Assembly (NCBI RefSeq): GCF_037975245.1
Contig: NC_092575.1
Location: forward strand, 29,165,341 to 29,229,340
Direction: 5' to 3'
DNA from: Apostichopus japonicus
Lineage: Eukaryota > Echinodermata > Holothuroidea > Aspidochirotida > Stichopodidae
DNA: 64,000 bases
Positions 1-15,500 of this stretch are shown here, in pieces. The notes under the pieces were generated by a model. The model saw only the letters and a list, made by a program, of their open reading frames with translations, searched no databases and had not been told where the DNA came from. Position numbers and translations under genes: made by a program. Position 1 is the first letter of the stretch; each line of letters starts with the position of its first letter.

Positions 1-424
1 TCTACAGGTATGATAAACACAGTTGACCAGTAGTCTTGGCTGATGTTCTGATGGCAACAAAAGGTCAAATTATGTAAAAGCTCATTATTTTGCAAAAAGC
101 TACTTTCAGCTCTAACTCCATAGGTAAGCATTGAAATGACTTGCAATCTTCACAGGTAAATGGGTACAGTATGTCAAGTACCATCAAAATGCGTGGTTAC
201 CAAGGTAATATGACTTTCATGAGAAATCATCTGTTGTGATGCACCAAGTCCATATTCAAGTTTAGCATTTGTAATGATAGTGTTATTTACCAACAATACG
301 TCTTTGCGCATACAATTTGTCACATGGCATAGAATGTTATGTTGCAAGTAATAATCAACAAAACTGGCGCTGACACACCGAGTAATTTTTTCATCATATG
401 TACAATTGTTGTTCTCATTTATAG
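1..424. other. Intronic sequence before the first visible B3GLCT exon
   Basis: No exon or repeat can be supported here. The window opens with TCTACAG followed by GTATGA, which could be the last bases of an upstream exon plus a donor, but only seven bases are visible. Confidence 0.4.
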
Positions 425-533
425 TATAGCAGAAGACTTTCCGTCAAAGAAGTGGTTGTTTTTCTGTGAGGAAGAGACAAAAGTGAATGTTGCTGGTCTC
501 ATTCATGTACTAATGAAATATGATTTCTCAGAG
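425..533 (+). CDS. B3GLCT: B3GLCT coding exon (first in window)
   Basis: Encodes the [13 protein letters not shown] segment and ends YDFSE at phase 0 before the donor GAG|GTTTGT. The acceptor is uncertain: the AGs at 423-424, 428-429 and 431-432 all follow a pyrimidine-rich tract, so the start could be 425, 430 or 433. WxFFCEEET is a hallmark of the N-terminal half of the protein. It is followed by a 2.9-kb intron holding a hAT element and GGTCA-family repeats. Confidence 0.88.
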
Positions 534-3500
534 GTTTGTTGATTTGCTTTTTTGGTTTTGATGATAATCATAACCTTTGCATTAGTGTTTGCACGAGATA
601 TCCGGGTACCCACCCAACGCGATACTACCCGGTTCCTAATTTATTACCCAAATCCTACGCAAACTTGCAAAGTGTGATTTTTTGTTGTTGTGCAAACCGA
701 TGGTAAGGCAAGATTTTCCCATGGACTTAGTGTGGTGTTAGGCTACCATGTGGTCGAAGAAAACAGCAATAATGAAAGTATTCCATGGATATCTTATAAC
801 TGCATCACAATTGCAGGGAAGAAACAGATGGTTAGGCCAGATTTCCCCATTGACTTAGTGTGGAATTAGGCTACCATTTAGTTGAAGATAACAGCAATAA
901 TGAAAGTATTCCATGGTTATCCTACAGTATAACTGTGTCACAATTTCAGCAAATAAACAGATGGTTAGGCTAGATTACGCCTTTGGCTTAGTGTGGTCTT
1001 AGGCTACCATGAAATTGAAAGAATTCGCACACTTATTGTTTCATTTGTTTATTTCATAGAAGGAAAGACTGACAAGGAAATTTACGAGATGTTACTAATG
1101 GATTGTAGATGGTATAACTAAAAAATATTTATTGCAAGTGCCTTTACATTAATTGTTTATTCTAAATGCGATCAAATTGCCGGAATCGCGCAATCCCGCA
1201 GCTTATGCGAACACTGGGGTTGCATAATAGATAGTGCTTAGTGAAAACTGTTTAAGAGCTAAATAGGACATGGTCTAATCAAATAGAGGTGGAGAACAAA
1301 CATACAGTAATCAGTGGCGGCAGTGTGATGTTAGTTGTGATGTAAATTATATGAAGTTATTAACAAGTTAATGAAAGAAACAAAAGCAAATTGAAATTAT
1401 TGAGGAACGTTTTTTACCTTATCTTACACCTATGTATTTGAACATGAAAACATCATCAGTGGAATATAAAATTCATTTGGTATAGCATCCTACATGTAAT
1501 TTCTTGAAAATCACGATACATGAGGGTAAACAATTTTTTCGGGATACCCGATGGGTCACGGCTCTCGGGTACCCGATTCCCGATTTTTGGACCAGTGTAA
1601 ACACTATTTTGCATTCATAATGCCGTATGGGTGCATGTGTGTGTGTGGGTGCGATTGTGACGCCTAACTTGTAATCATGATATCTCAAGAAGGGAATGTC
1701 AGGCCGATTTCATATTAAATGGGTAGAAGTACCACATTGGGTACAAGAAGCCTATAGTTTTTGATGGGGGTCAAATTTCAGGTATGGTCACCAGAGGTCA
1801 AATTGTGGAAACCTCGAAAACACCATATCTCAAGAAGGTAAGATTGGGTTGACCTCATATTTGATGTGTAGAAGTACCACATTAAATACAAGAAGCCTAT
1901 TGTTTTTGGTGGAGATTATAGGTCATTTGGGGTTACCAGGAGTCAAATTATGTAAACCTTGTAAACACAATATCTCAAGAAGAAAACGTCAGACCAATTT
2001 CATATTTGGTGTGTACAAGTAAACATATACAGTTTAAGAAGCATATTGTTTTGGTGAAGGTCAATGTCACTTAGGGTCACCAGGGGTCAAATTGTGAAAA
2101 CCTTGTAAACACGATATCTCAAGAAAGGAATCATGGGCAGACCTCATATTTGGTGTGTAGAAGTACCACATTGCGTTCAATAAGTCTTTAGCTTGTGGTG
2201 TATGTCAAAGGTCACTTGGGGTCACCCCGGGCCAAATTGTGAAACCTTGAAAACACGATATCTCAAGAAGTGAAGCTTGGGCAGACCTCATATTTCATGT
2301 GTAGAAGTACAACACTTTAAGTACAAGAATATATTTTTGATGGAGGTTGAGGGTCATCAGACATCAAATTGTGAAATCCTTGACATAATTCAAGAAGGGA
2401 ACCTTGTACAGATCTCATATTTGGTTTGCAGATGTACCATATCAGATTTAAGGAGCCTTGTATTGCTATTGGTGGAGGTCAAGGGCATTTGGAGTCAAAT
2501 GCCAAACATTTACTTCACTCCCCTCTTACCTGTCTCTCTACACTAACACCTTCCTAAACATAATATCCCAAGGGAAGCTTGGACAGGTCGCATATTTGGT
2601 TTGTAATTTTACCACATTGAGTACAATAAGCTTAACGTTGCGGGCTGAGGTCAATGTTTGTTGAGTTCACAAGGCGTCAAATTATGAAAATCATGTTTTA
2701 CACAATATTTCAACAAGGATAGATATCATATTTAGTATGTTGATGTATCTATTACATTTAGTACAAGAAGCCTGTTTTAAAGGTCATTGGTAATTTCAGG
2801 ACAGCCTGTGTCATTGTGAATTGATTGTTTGTCACATCAAACTGCTTTTCACTGTATTACTTCAATCAAGTATGTTGTACACCCTCACTATACATTACTT
2901 CAGATTCATGAAGGTAGCTGCTCATGTTACATCATCGAATCCACAATGCATTTTTGTGTGTTCTGGTTAATTTTCATGTATACTGTACAACGTGATAGGC
3001 ATTGGGTCCTAGAACTGGCTATGGGCCCTGTGAAGTGGCAGAGCCCCCTCAGGAGACAGGGGACAAAGCTTTTGTAGAGCTTCAATCACAGTTGTAACAT
3101 GGTTCCTTTCACATATAAAGGTTGATCAGGTATAAGGTTTTGCAAAAAACATAACAGGACATTTTGATCATGTGCCATGTAATACTGACATGCACACCAA
3201 TGGCCATAACGACTTTCTTAGTAAAAACTAAAGGAATGCATTCCTTCTGGGTCAAGAATTGATATACAAATTTCATTGGCAAGTCCAAGATATAACTTTT
3301 GAGATGGCCTATGCCAGTAATCACACTGAGAGTTGAAAGTGCTTTCTTGTAATGGTGAAGTACTAGTTCTGTGCTGCTTTCTTTGTAATTATTGTCAGAA
3401 ATTAAGCTGCATGCTGTTGTCTAACTTATAAATATCTCCCTTTATAGCCTTTGTTTTTAGGGAAAGCTCTGGTCGATCAAGTACCCAGTATCATTCATCA

Positions 3501-6500
3501 TTACAAATTTCATGAAGATGTGAGCAGGTTTAAATTCCCTGATTTAGAGGCTGGCTGGGTGATCAGTCAGAGTCTTTTACAGCAGTAAGTATGATTAGTA
3601 AGTACCTTCAATGTGTGAATGATTCAGCCAAATATGAATATGCACAGGAGAATGTTATCTGATTAATCACAATAATCAGATTGAGTTTAATATAGCTCAA
3701 CAAAATATATAGAATCAATATAGATTCAACAGACAGATGAAACCATTCAAAGAAAATATTTTTATGGATTTATCTGCCAGGGTGGCATAGAAAATCGTGC
3801 AGTACACTGTTATCTAATGAACAAAGAATCTATTTAGTAAACTTAATAATTCAAAGAACAGTATCAACAGTTGTGGCGATCATTTCTTCTTCCATGATGT
3901 GCTTTTCCTTATTAGCTCTATTTTGATGCAACCATCAGTTTGGACCACCAGATTTCTCCTGTAGTAAACCATGTATAAGATGATAGCTCTATTTTGATGC
4001 AACCATCAGTTTGGACCACCAGATTTCTCCTGTAGTAAACCATGTATAAGATGATAGCATTTTGATGCAACCATCAGTTTGGACCACCAGATTTCTCCTG
4101 TAGTAAACCATGTATAAGATGATATTGCTTTCAACTTAAATAGTGGATTATATATGTAGGGCAGGGTTGTCCAACCTTTTACAGAGGAGGGCCACATGGA
4201 ATGATTATGATGAAGGAGGGGCCGCATGAACCCTATGCTCGATTTTTCAATTTTTTGCTCGAAGCCTAAGGCAAGAAAATGTAAGCACTGCACTCGGAGC
4301 GCACTGATTTATTTTCCTTCCTGATAAAACAGATGAATAAAGTCCAGCCGCTCCCCCCCCCCCCCCCTCAGCTGAGAGAGTGTCACATAAACTGACCTGA
4401 AAGCAGTTTTTTGGACCCAGAAGGTTTGAATGATTGATTATATAGCTTCAAATTGTTATCAATAAATCTGCTCGCTAAAATTCGCACAGTAGAGCATCTC
4501 TGCGGGCCGAACGCAACCCTTCGGCGGGCTGGACTGTGGCCCGCGGGCCATAGGTTGGACAACCCTGATGTAGGGTATATGTTTTGTCTATTATGTTATT
4601 TGTATATGATATTGTTTGTACTTTACATGAGTATGGTGTTATGTTGGCAATTGCATTAAACATATTGTATCATATCATAAAGTTGTATGATAAAATATAA
4701 AATTACATTTGTACCGTGTACAGGATATATTTTATCTGCATTGTTTATGTGTGCCATAATGTATACCATTTGACTGCTTCTATTGCTTCAGTTTCCATCA
4801 GTAAATCCTATCGAATAAAACTTATGTTCCACACATTTCATGTAATACATTGGACTGTTCGAGAGTCTGATGGGAAAGAGTAGTTTAAGGAATGATAATG
4901 GAGTTTACTGTCAAAGAGGAGAATTGTAGTAATAGTACTGCATCTAAAGTGATGCCAGGGTACATATTTGTCCTGTTAAATGAGAAACTTGCCCTATTTA
5001 AAACAATTCGTAGTCCTGTGACCGGTTGATATTACACTGAGTTTACAGTTCAGAGCAAAGAGTTAAAACTAAATTAAAAAAATTGATTCAAAATATTTTC
5101 TTATTTTCTTATTATTCTACCATAGAAAAAGTTAAACAATCAATATGTTTTAAAACAATATTTTTGTTATTGGTTTAATTATAAATATAGAACAGCTACC
5201 AGATGGAAGGAGGAACCAGCTGATGTTAACTTTTCAATTGACATCAAACATGAGGTAAGAAATATGCCAATTGGAGCTACCACAATATACTGGATTAGCC
5301 TTAGCTTGTAAGCTGTAGTTGCATGTATGTGTTGTGGAGCTACCACAATATACTGGATTAGACTTAGCTTGTAAGCTGTAGTTGCATGTATGTGTTGTGG
5401 AGCTACCACAATATACTGGAATAGCCTTCGCTTGTAAGCTGTAGTTGCATGTAGTTGCATACATTGTGGAGCTTCCACAATATACTGGGATAGCCTTAGC
5501 TTGTAAGCTGTAGTTGCATGTATGTGTTGTGGAGCTACCACAATATACTGGAATAGACTTCGCTTGTAAGCTGTAGTTGCATGTAGTTGCATACATTGTG
5601 GAGCTTCCACAATATACTGGGATAGCCTTAGCTTGTAAGCTGTAGTTGCATGTATGTGTTGTGGAGCTACCACAATATACTGGAATAGCCTTAGTTGTAA
5701 GCTGTAGTTGTATGTAGTTGCATACATTGTGGAGCTTCCACAATATACTGGGATAGCCTTAGCTTGTAAGCTGTAGTTGCATGTATGTGTTGTGGAGCTA
5801 CCACAATATACTGGAATAGCCTTAGTTGTAAGCTGTAGTTGCATGTAGTTGCATACATTGTGGAGCTTCCACAATATACTGGGATAGCCTTAGCTTGTAA
5901 GCTGTAGTTGCATGTATGTGTTGTAGAGCTACCACAATATACTGTAATAGCCTTAGTTGTAAGCTGTAGTTGTATGTAGTTGCATACATTGTGGAGCTAC
6001 TACATTATACTGGAATAGCCTTAGTTGTAAGCTGTAGTTGCATGTATGTGTTGTAGAGCTACCACAATATACTGTAATAGCCTTAGTTGTAAGCTGTAGT
6101 TGTATGTAGTTGCATACATTGTGGAGCTTCCACAATATACTGGAATAGCCGTAGCTTGTAAGCTGTAGTTGCATACATTGTAGAGCTACCACAATATACT
6201 GGAATAGGCTTAGCTTGTAAGCTGTAGTTGAATACATTGTAGAGCTACCGCAATATACTGGAATAGCCTTAGCTTGTAAGCTGTAGTTGCATGTATGTAT
6301 TGTGGAGCTACCACAATATACTGGAATAGCCTTAGTTGTAAGCTGTAGTTGTATGTAGTAGCATACATTGTGGAGCTACCACAATATACTGGAATAGCCG
6401 TAGCTTGTAAGCTGTAGTTGCATACATTGTAGAGCTACCACAATATACTGGAATAGCCTTAGCTTGTAAGCTGTAGTTGCATGTATGTATTGTGGAGCTA

Positions 6501-9500
6501 CCACAATATACTGGAATAGCCTTAGTTGTAAGCTGTAGTTGTATGTAGTAGCATACATTGTGGAGCTACCACAATATACTGGAATAGCCGTAGCTTGTAA
6601 GCTGTAGTTGCATACATTGTGGAGCTACCACAATATACTGGAATAGCCTTAGCTTGTAAGCTGTAGTTGCATACATTGTAGAGCTACCACAATATACTGG
6701 AATAGCCGTAGCTTGTAAGCTGTAGTTGCATACATTGTAGAGCTACCACAATATACTGGAATAGCCTTAATTGTAAGCTGTAGTTGCAAGTATGTGTTGT
6801 GGAGCTACCACATAACTGGAATAGCCTTAGCTTGTAAGCTGTAGTTGCATACATTGTAGAGCTACCACAATATACTGGAATTGCCTTAATTGTAAGCTGT
6901 AGTTGCATGTACAGTATGTGTTGTGGAGCTACCACAATATATTGGAATGATATGTAGCCCCAACAGCAAGTTAAATGAAGACAAATGTTGGATTGCTAAT
7001 AAACCCAAGGAAATGTTACCTGCAGCATCTTACAGTAATCAAAAAGGATGTTTGAAGACCCATATTAGGACACCTGGTGAGATTTTACTATCTCTTACCA
7101 TAAAAGTGATGGTTGCTTTTAGTATTTCTTGGAAGTCTTAGTTACCATATGTAATATGTAGTTATCATATATCATGTGAGGAAAGTCACAGATCTAACAT
7201 ATCAATATCAGTAAAAGACAGTATATCCACCAATTAAACCATCTTTTTTCTTTGTCTGCCTGCGAAGTATACCAATGAAGCAGTGACTCATGTTTAAACC
7301 TATTAAGTATACTATTGAAACCCCTATCATTGTGAGTTAACTCTACAAGTGTATACCAATGGAACAATTCTCCTGGTATGTAGATTAAAACAGAAGTACC
7401 TACTGTTTTTTTTTCTGTTTTTTTTTCTCCACAAAATCTCAAAAATGAAACTTGCAATATAAATATGGCATTAAAATATGATGACCTACCTGTTTTTTTC
7501 TCTGTCAGGTAGCACTATTCATATGGAATGATGGAAATGGACAGAATCTTCACAATGTTCAGGAGTTCTGTGCAGATGGCTCTGACTTACCTCAGTTCTA
7601 TGTGGAAGGCAAATGTGTAACACAGCATCCTAAACATATATCTGAATGTGTAAGTTGTTCATTATTCTCAACATATCTTTCTGTTTATAAATCACTTAAC
7701 ATCCTTACCAAATACCTTGGTGTTTAACTCACTAATCACTTGAATATATTGTTGAATCTGTTGGTCAGTCAGGCTCAGTGCCAAAATGTATTCCAGTATG
7801 TACAGTAAATGCTTCCACATTATAAAGGTATATAAGACTGCATGAGTGATTAAGCACCCTAGACATGAATTCAGCATAACAGTTATATTAGTCAGCATTT
7901 GAGTCATTTAGCACTTGAAACATACAGATGAGGTATGTGTAGAGGTCATTAACCACTGTAATAATATTAGTCAGCATTTGAGTCATTCAGCACAGTAAAC
8001 ATACAGATGAGGTATGTGTAGAGGTCATTAACCACTGTAATAATATTAGTCAGCATTTGAGTCATTCAGCACGGTAAACATATAGATGAGGTAAGTGTAG
8101 AGGTCATTAACCACTGTAATAATATTAGTCAGCATTTGAGTCATTCAGCACAGTAAACATACAGAGGAGGTATGTGTAGAGGTCATTAACCACTGTAATA
8201 ATATTAGTCAGCATTTGAGTCATTCAGCACGGTAAACATACAGATGAGGTATGTGTAGAGGTCATTAACCACTGTAATAATATTAGACAGCATTTGAGTC
8301 ATTCAGCACGGTAAACATACAGATGAGGTATGTGTAGAGGTCATTAACCACTGTAATAATATTAGTCAGCATTTGAGTCATTCAGCACGGTAAACATACA
8401 GATGAGGTAAGTGTAGAGGTCATTAACCACTGTAATAATATTAGTCAGCATTTGAGTCATTCAGCACGGTAAACATACAGATGAGGTAAGTGTAGAGGTC
8501 ATTAACCACTGTAATAATATTAGTCAGCATTTGAGTCATTCAGCACACTAAATATACAGATGAGGTATGTGTAGAAGTCATTAACCACTGTAATAATATT
8601 AGTCAGCATTTGAGTCATTCAGCATGGTAAACATACTGATGAGGTATGTGTAGAGGTCATTAACCACTGTAATAATATTAGTCAGCATTTGAGTCATTCA
8701 GCACACTAAATATACAGATGAGGTATGTGTAGAAGTCATTAACCACTGTAATAATATTAGTCAGCATTTGAGTCATTCAGCACAGTAAACATACAGAGGA
8801 GGTATGTGTAGAGGTCATTAACCACTGTAATAATATTAGTCAGCATTTGAGTCATTCAGCACGGTAAACATACAGATGAGGTAAGTGTAGAGGTCATTAA
8901 CCACTGTAATAATATTAGTCAGCATTTGAGTCATTCAGCACAGTAAATATACAGATGAGGTATGTGTAGAAGTCATTAACCACTGTAATAATATTAGTCA
9001 GCATTTGAGTCATTCAGCATGGTAAACATACTGATGAGGTATGTGTAGAGGTCATTAACCACTGTAATAATATTAGTCAGCATTTAAGTCATTCAGCACT
9101 TGAAACATACAGATGAGGTATGTGTAGAAGTCATTAACCACTGTAATAATATTAGTCAGCATTTAAGTCATTCAGCACTTGAAACATACAGATGAGGTAT
9201 GTGTAGAGGTCATTAACCACTGTAATAATATTAGACAGCATTTGAGTCATTCAGCACGGTAAACATACAGATGAGGTATGTGTAGAAGTCATTAACCACT
9301 GTAATAATATTAGTCAGCATTTGAGTCATTCAGCACAGTAAACATACAGATGAGGTATGTGTAGAGGTCATTAACCACTGTAATAATATTAGTCAGCATT
9401 TGAGTCATTCAGCACAGTAAATATACAGATGAGGTATGTGTAGAGGTCATTAACCACTGTAATAATATTAGTCAGCATTTGAGTCATTCAGCACAGTAAA

Positions 9501-12500
9501 CATACAGATGAGGTAAGTGTAGAGGTCATTAACCACTGTAATAATATTAGTCAGCATTTGAGTCATTCAGCACAGTAAATATACAGATGAGGTATGTGTA
9601 GAGGTCATTAACCACTGTAATAATATGAGTCAGCATTTGAGTCATTCAGCACAGTAAACATACAGATGAGGTATGTGTAGAGGTCATTAACCACTGTAAT
9701 AATATTAGACAGCATTTGAGTCATTCAGCACAGTAAACATACAGATGAGGTAAGTGTAGAGGTCATTAACCACTGTAATAATATGAGTCAGCATTTGAGT
9801 CATTCAGCACAGTAAATATACAGATGAGGTATGTGTAGAGGTCATTAACCACTGTAATACTATTAGTCAGCATTTGAGTCATTCAGCACAGTAAATATAC
9901 AGATGAGGTATGTGAAGAGGTCATTAACCACTGTAATACTTTTAGTCAGCATTTGAGTCATTCAGCATGGTAAACATACAGATGAGGTATGTGTAGAGTC
10001 ATTAACCACTGTAATAATATTAGTCAGCATTTGAGTCATTCAGCACGGTAAACATACTGATGAGGTATGTGTAGAGGTCATTAACCACTGTAATAATATT
10101 AGTCAGCATTTAAATCATTCAGCACGGTAAACATACTGATGAGATATGTGTAGAGGTCATTAACCACTGTAATAATATTAGACAGCATTTGAGTCATTCG
10201 GCACGGTAAACATACAGATGAGGTATGTGTAGAGGTCATTAACCACTGTTATAATATTAGTCAGCATTTGAGTCATTCAGCACGGTAAACATACAGATGA
10301 GGTATGTGTAGAGGTCATTAACCACTGTAATAATATTAGTCAGCATTTGAGTCATTCAGCACAGTAAACATACAGATGAGGTATGTGTAGAGGTCATTAA
10401 CCACTGTAATAATATTAGACAGCATTTGAGTCATTCAGCACAGTAAACATACAGATGAGGTATGTGTAGAAGTCATTTACCACTGTAATAATATTAGACA
10501 GCATTTGAGTAATTCAGCACAGTAAACATACAGATGAGGTAAGTGTAGAGGTCATTAACCACTGTAATAATATTAGTCAGCATTTGAGTCATTCAGCACG
10601 GTAAACATACAGATGAGGTATGTGTAGAGGTCATTAACCACTGTAATAATATTAGACAGCATTTGAGTCATTCAGCACGGTAAACATACAGATGAGGTAT
10701 GTGTAGAGGTCATTAACCACTGTAATAATATTAGACAGCATTTGAGTCATTCAGCACAGTAAACATACAGATGAGGTATGTGTAGAAGTCATTTACCACT
10801 GTAATAATATTAGACAGCATTTGAGTAATTCAGCACAGTAAACATACAGATGAGGTAAGTGTAGAGGTCATTAACCACTGTAATAATATTAGTCAGCATT
10901 TGAGTCATTCAGCACAGTAAATATACAGATGAGGTATGTGTAGAGGTCATTAACCACTGTAATAATATTAGACAGCATTTGAGTCATTCAGCACGGTAAA
11001 TATACAGATGAGGTATGTGTAGAAGTCATTAACCACTGTAATAATATTAGTCAGCATTTAAGTCATTCAGCACTTGAAACATACAGATGAGGTATGTGTA
11101 GAGGTCATTAACCACTGTAATAATATTAGTCAGCATTTGAGTCATTCAGCACGGTAAACATACTGATGAGGTATGTGTAGAGGTCATTAACCACTGTAAT
11201 AATATTAGTCAGCATTTGAGTCATTCAGCACGGTAAACATACAGATGAGGTATGTGTAGAAGTCATTAACCACTGTAATAATATTAGACAGCATTTGAGT
11301 CATTCAGCACAGTAAACATACAGATGAGGTAAGTGTAGAGGTCATTAACCACTGTAATAATATTAGTCAGCATTTGAGTCATTCAGCACGGTAAACATAC
11401 AGATGAGGTATGTGTAGAGGTCATTAACCACTGTAATAATATTAGTCAGCATTTGAGTCATTCAGCACGGTAAACATACAGATGAGGTATGTGTAGAGGT
11501 CATTAACCACTGTAATACTTTTAGTCAGCATTTGAGTCATTCAGCAAGGTAAACATACAGATGAGGTATGTGTAGAGGTCATTAACCACTGTAATAATAT
11601 TAGTCAGCATTTGAGTCATTCAGCACAGTAAACATACAGATGAGGTAAGTGTAGAGGTCATTAACCACTGTAATAATATTAGTCAGCATTTGAGTCATTC
11701 AGCACAGTAAATATACAGATGAGGTATGTGTAGAGGTCATTAACCACTGTAATAATATGAGTCAGCATTTGAGTCATTCAGCACAGTAAACATACAGATG
11801 AGGTATGTGTAGAGGTCATTAACCACTGTAATAATATTAGACAGCATTTGAGTCATTCAGCACAGTAAACATACAGATGAGGTAAGTGTAGAGGTCATTA
11901 ACCACTGTAATAATATTAGTCAGCATTTGAGTCATTCAGCACAGTAAATAAACAGATGAGGTATGTGTAGAGGTCATTAACCACTGTAATACTATTAGTC
12001 AGCATTTGAGTCATTCAGCACAGTAAATATACAGATGAGGTATGTGAAGAGGTCATTAACCACTGTAAGCTGCATCAATCAATGCCACTGTAAGCCACAT
12101 CAATCAATGCCACTGTAAGCCACATATGCCACTGTAAGCCACAATCAATGCCACTTTAAGCCGCATTAGTTGATGCCACTTTTAACCACTTATGCCACTT
12201 TAAGCCACATCAATCAATGCCACTGTAAGCCACATCAATCAATTCGACCATATGCAACTTCAAGCCACATCAACCAATGCCACTGTTAACCACATATGCC
12301 ACTGTTAGCTGCATCAGTCAATGCCACTTTAAGCCGCCTCAATCTATGCCACTGTCAGCCACATCATTTAATGCCAGTATAAACCGCATATGCCTCTGTA
12401 AACCACATCAGTCAATGCCACTGTAAGCCACATCAAACAATGCCACTGTTAACCATATATGCCACTGTAAACGGCATCAATTCATGCCACTTTAAGCCAC

Positions 12501-15500
12501 ATCAATCAATGCCACTTTAAGCAGCATCAGTCAATGCCACTTTTAGCCACATATGCCACTTAAAACCACATCAGCCAATGTAAGCCACATCAATTAATGC
12601 CACTTTTAACCACATATGCCGCTGTTAGCCACATCAACCAATGTCACTGTAAGCCACATCAACCAAGGCCACTGTTAATCACATATGCCACTGTAAACCG
12701 CATCAATCAACGCGACATCAATCAATGCCCCTTTTAACCACATATGCTACTTTAAGCCACATTCAACCAATGCCACTGTATGCCAGTGTAAACCACATAT
12801 GTCACTGTAACCACATCAGTCATAACACTTTAAGCCACATCAGTCAATGCCACTATAAGCCACATCAATCCATGCCACTGTTAGCCACATCAAATAATGC
12901 CACTGTAAGCCACATCATTGAATGCCACTGTAAGCCACATCAATCCATGCCACTGTTAGCCACATCAGATAATGCCACTGTAAGCCACATCATTGAATGC
13001 CACTATAAGCCACATCAATCCATGCCACTGTAAGCCACATCAAATAATGCCACTGTAAGCCACATCAAATAATGCCACTGTAAGCCACATCAATCCATGC
13101 CACTGTTAGCCACATCGAATAATGCCACTGTAAGCCACATCAATCAATGCCACTGTAAGCCACATCAATCCATGCCACTGTAAGCCACATCAATCCATGC
13201 CACTATAAGCCACATCAAATAATGCCACTGTTAGCCACATCAAATAATGCCACTGTAAGCCACATCATTGAATGCCACTGTAAGCCACATCAATCCATGC
13301 CACTGTTAGCCACATCAAATAATGCCACTGTTAGCCACATCAATTAAAGGCAGGATAAGTTCCTGCTGCACCTTTTCCATGAGTGATCAATCAGTTTACT
13401 TATTATGCAAGATTTTCTGCTTTAAGTAAGACTGTAAGCTGTAGTTTTTCATTTTGGCTAGTACATTTTCATATTCTTTACACATTTCCCAATGTATCAT
13501 ATTATCTGCCAGGTTCCTCAAAGTTCTGTGTTTTTTATTAGTCATAATAACATGTACTCATGTCATCTTAGTTCGCCTATTTAAATTTCCTGCTTTTGTT
13601 TGTAAAGTGTTTAATTACTAAGGAACTTTCTATCCATCTTCAAATGTCATCATTGCTTCTCTTAACACTTTTGTTCTCTTTGGCAGGGTGATCCCGTATC
13701 ACAGAAGAAAGTTATCTTTGCAGTAAAAACATGTCACAAATTCCATAATTCAAGAGGTAATGTTACCTGCATTAAACCAGGCATTCATACTATTCATTTT
13801 ACACATTTCACTAACCAAACACATTGTCTGGTAAACAAAGGTCTTAATTAAGTTTGCTGTCCATAAATATACCACTCACCTTCCTATTCAAACAATTGAC
13901 AACATTAACATAGATCTACCTTTTTGTACCAGCTCTTGACAACATAACAGCTACCCTAAAATACCTGTCAATATTACCAGCATCAGAAAGCATTAACTTG
14001 ACAAAATTAACAATTACCACCTATACCTGCAACAGACAAGTTTTATCCATTTTTACTTGCACTTCACAGCCTAAACTGCTACCATATATACCTGCATCAG
14101 ACAATATTTACAGCTACTGTACCAGCTCTTGACAAAAATTTGCAGCTACCATTTATACCAATGTTATCTATACTGTGCTGTTTTTGTGTACTGAATTCAT
14201 GTATTGTAAAACCCATTGAGACAGTCAGTATAATGAGCTATATATAAAATTAACTGTTACTATTTATACCTGCACCAGACAACAGTTTTAATTTCCATCT
14301 ATACCTGCATCAGACAACATTTACAGCTACCATTTATACCTGCACCAGACAAAATAACAGTTACCATCCATACCTGCACGAGACAACAATTTTAACTTCC
14401 ATCTATGCCTGCATCAGACAACATTTACAGCTACCATTTATACCTGAACCAGACAATTTACTAGTAACCATCTATGCCTGCATCAGACAACATTTTTAAC
14501 CACCATTTATACCTGCATTAAACAACATTTTTCCATACCACTTATACCTGCACCAGACAAAATAACAGTTACCATCCATATCTGCATCAGACAACATTTT
14601 TAACTAGCATCTAAACCTGCATCAGACAACATTAATAGGTACCATTTATACCTGCACCAGACAAATTAACAGTTACCATCTATGCCTGCATCAGACAAGA
14701 TTTTTAATTACCATCTAAACCTGCATCAAACAACATTTTTTCCATACCATTTATAACTGCACCAGACAACATTTACAGCTACCATTATAACCTGCACCAG
14801 ACAAATTAACAGTTACCATCTATGCCTGCATCAGACAACATTTTAACCACCATCTATACCTGCATCAAACAACATTTTTCCATACCATTTATACCTGCAC
14901 CAGACAAAATAACAGTTACCATCCATATCTGCATCAGACAACATTTTTAACTAGCATCTAAACCTGCATCAGACAAATTAACAGTTACCATCTATACCTG
15001 CATCAGAGAACATTTTTAACTACTATCTATACCTGCATCAGACAACATTTTAACTACCATTTATGCCTGCATCAGACAACATTAACAGCTACCATTTATA
15101 CCTGCACCAGACATAAGCAGTTACCATCTATACCTGCATCAAACAACATTTTAACTACCATTTATGCCTGCATCAGACAACATTAACAGCTACCATTTAT
15201 ACCTGCACCAGACATAAGCAGTTACCATCTATACCTGCATCAGACAACATTTTAACTACCATTTATGCCTGCATCAGACAACATGTACAGCTACCATTTA
15301 TACCTGCACCAGACAATTTACCAGTTACCATCTATACCTGCATCAGACAACATTTACAGCTACCATTTATACCTGCACCAGACATAAGCAGCTACCATTT
15401 ATACCTGCATCAGGCAACATTTACAGCTACCATTTATACCTGCACCAGACAATTTACCAGTAACCATCTATGCCTGCATCAGACAATTTACAGCTACCAT

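Noticed and set aside
3459-3465. Alternative acceptor TTTTTAG before GGAAAG
   Set aside because: It would break phase with the upstream exon and delete the conserved FL of FLGKAL.
5179-6935. Long minus-strand frames with repeated [15 protein letters not shown] peptides
   Set aside because: They are translations of the 63-bp array and overlap B3GLCT exon sequence on the wrong strand.
7905-13350. Regularly spaced repeats that could suggest CRISPR
   Set aside because: No unique spacers; units are contiguous, and the genome is animal.
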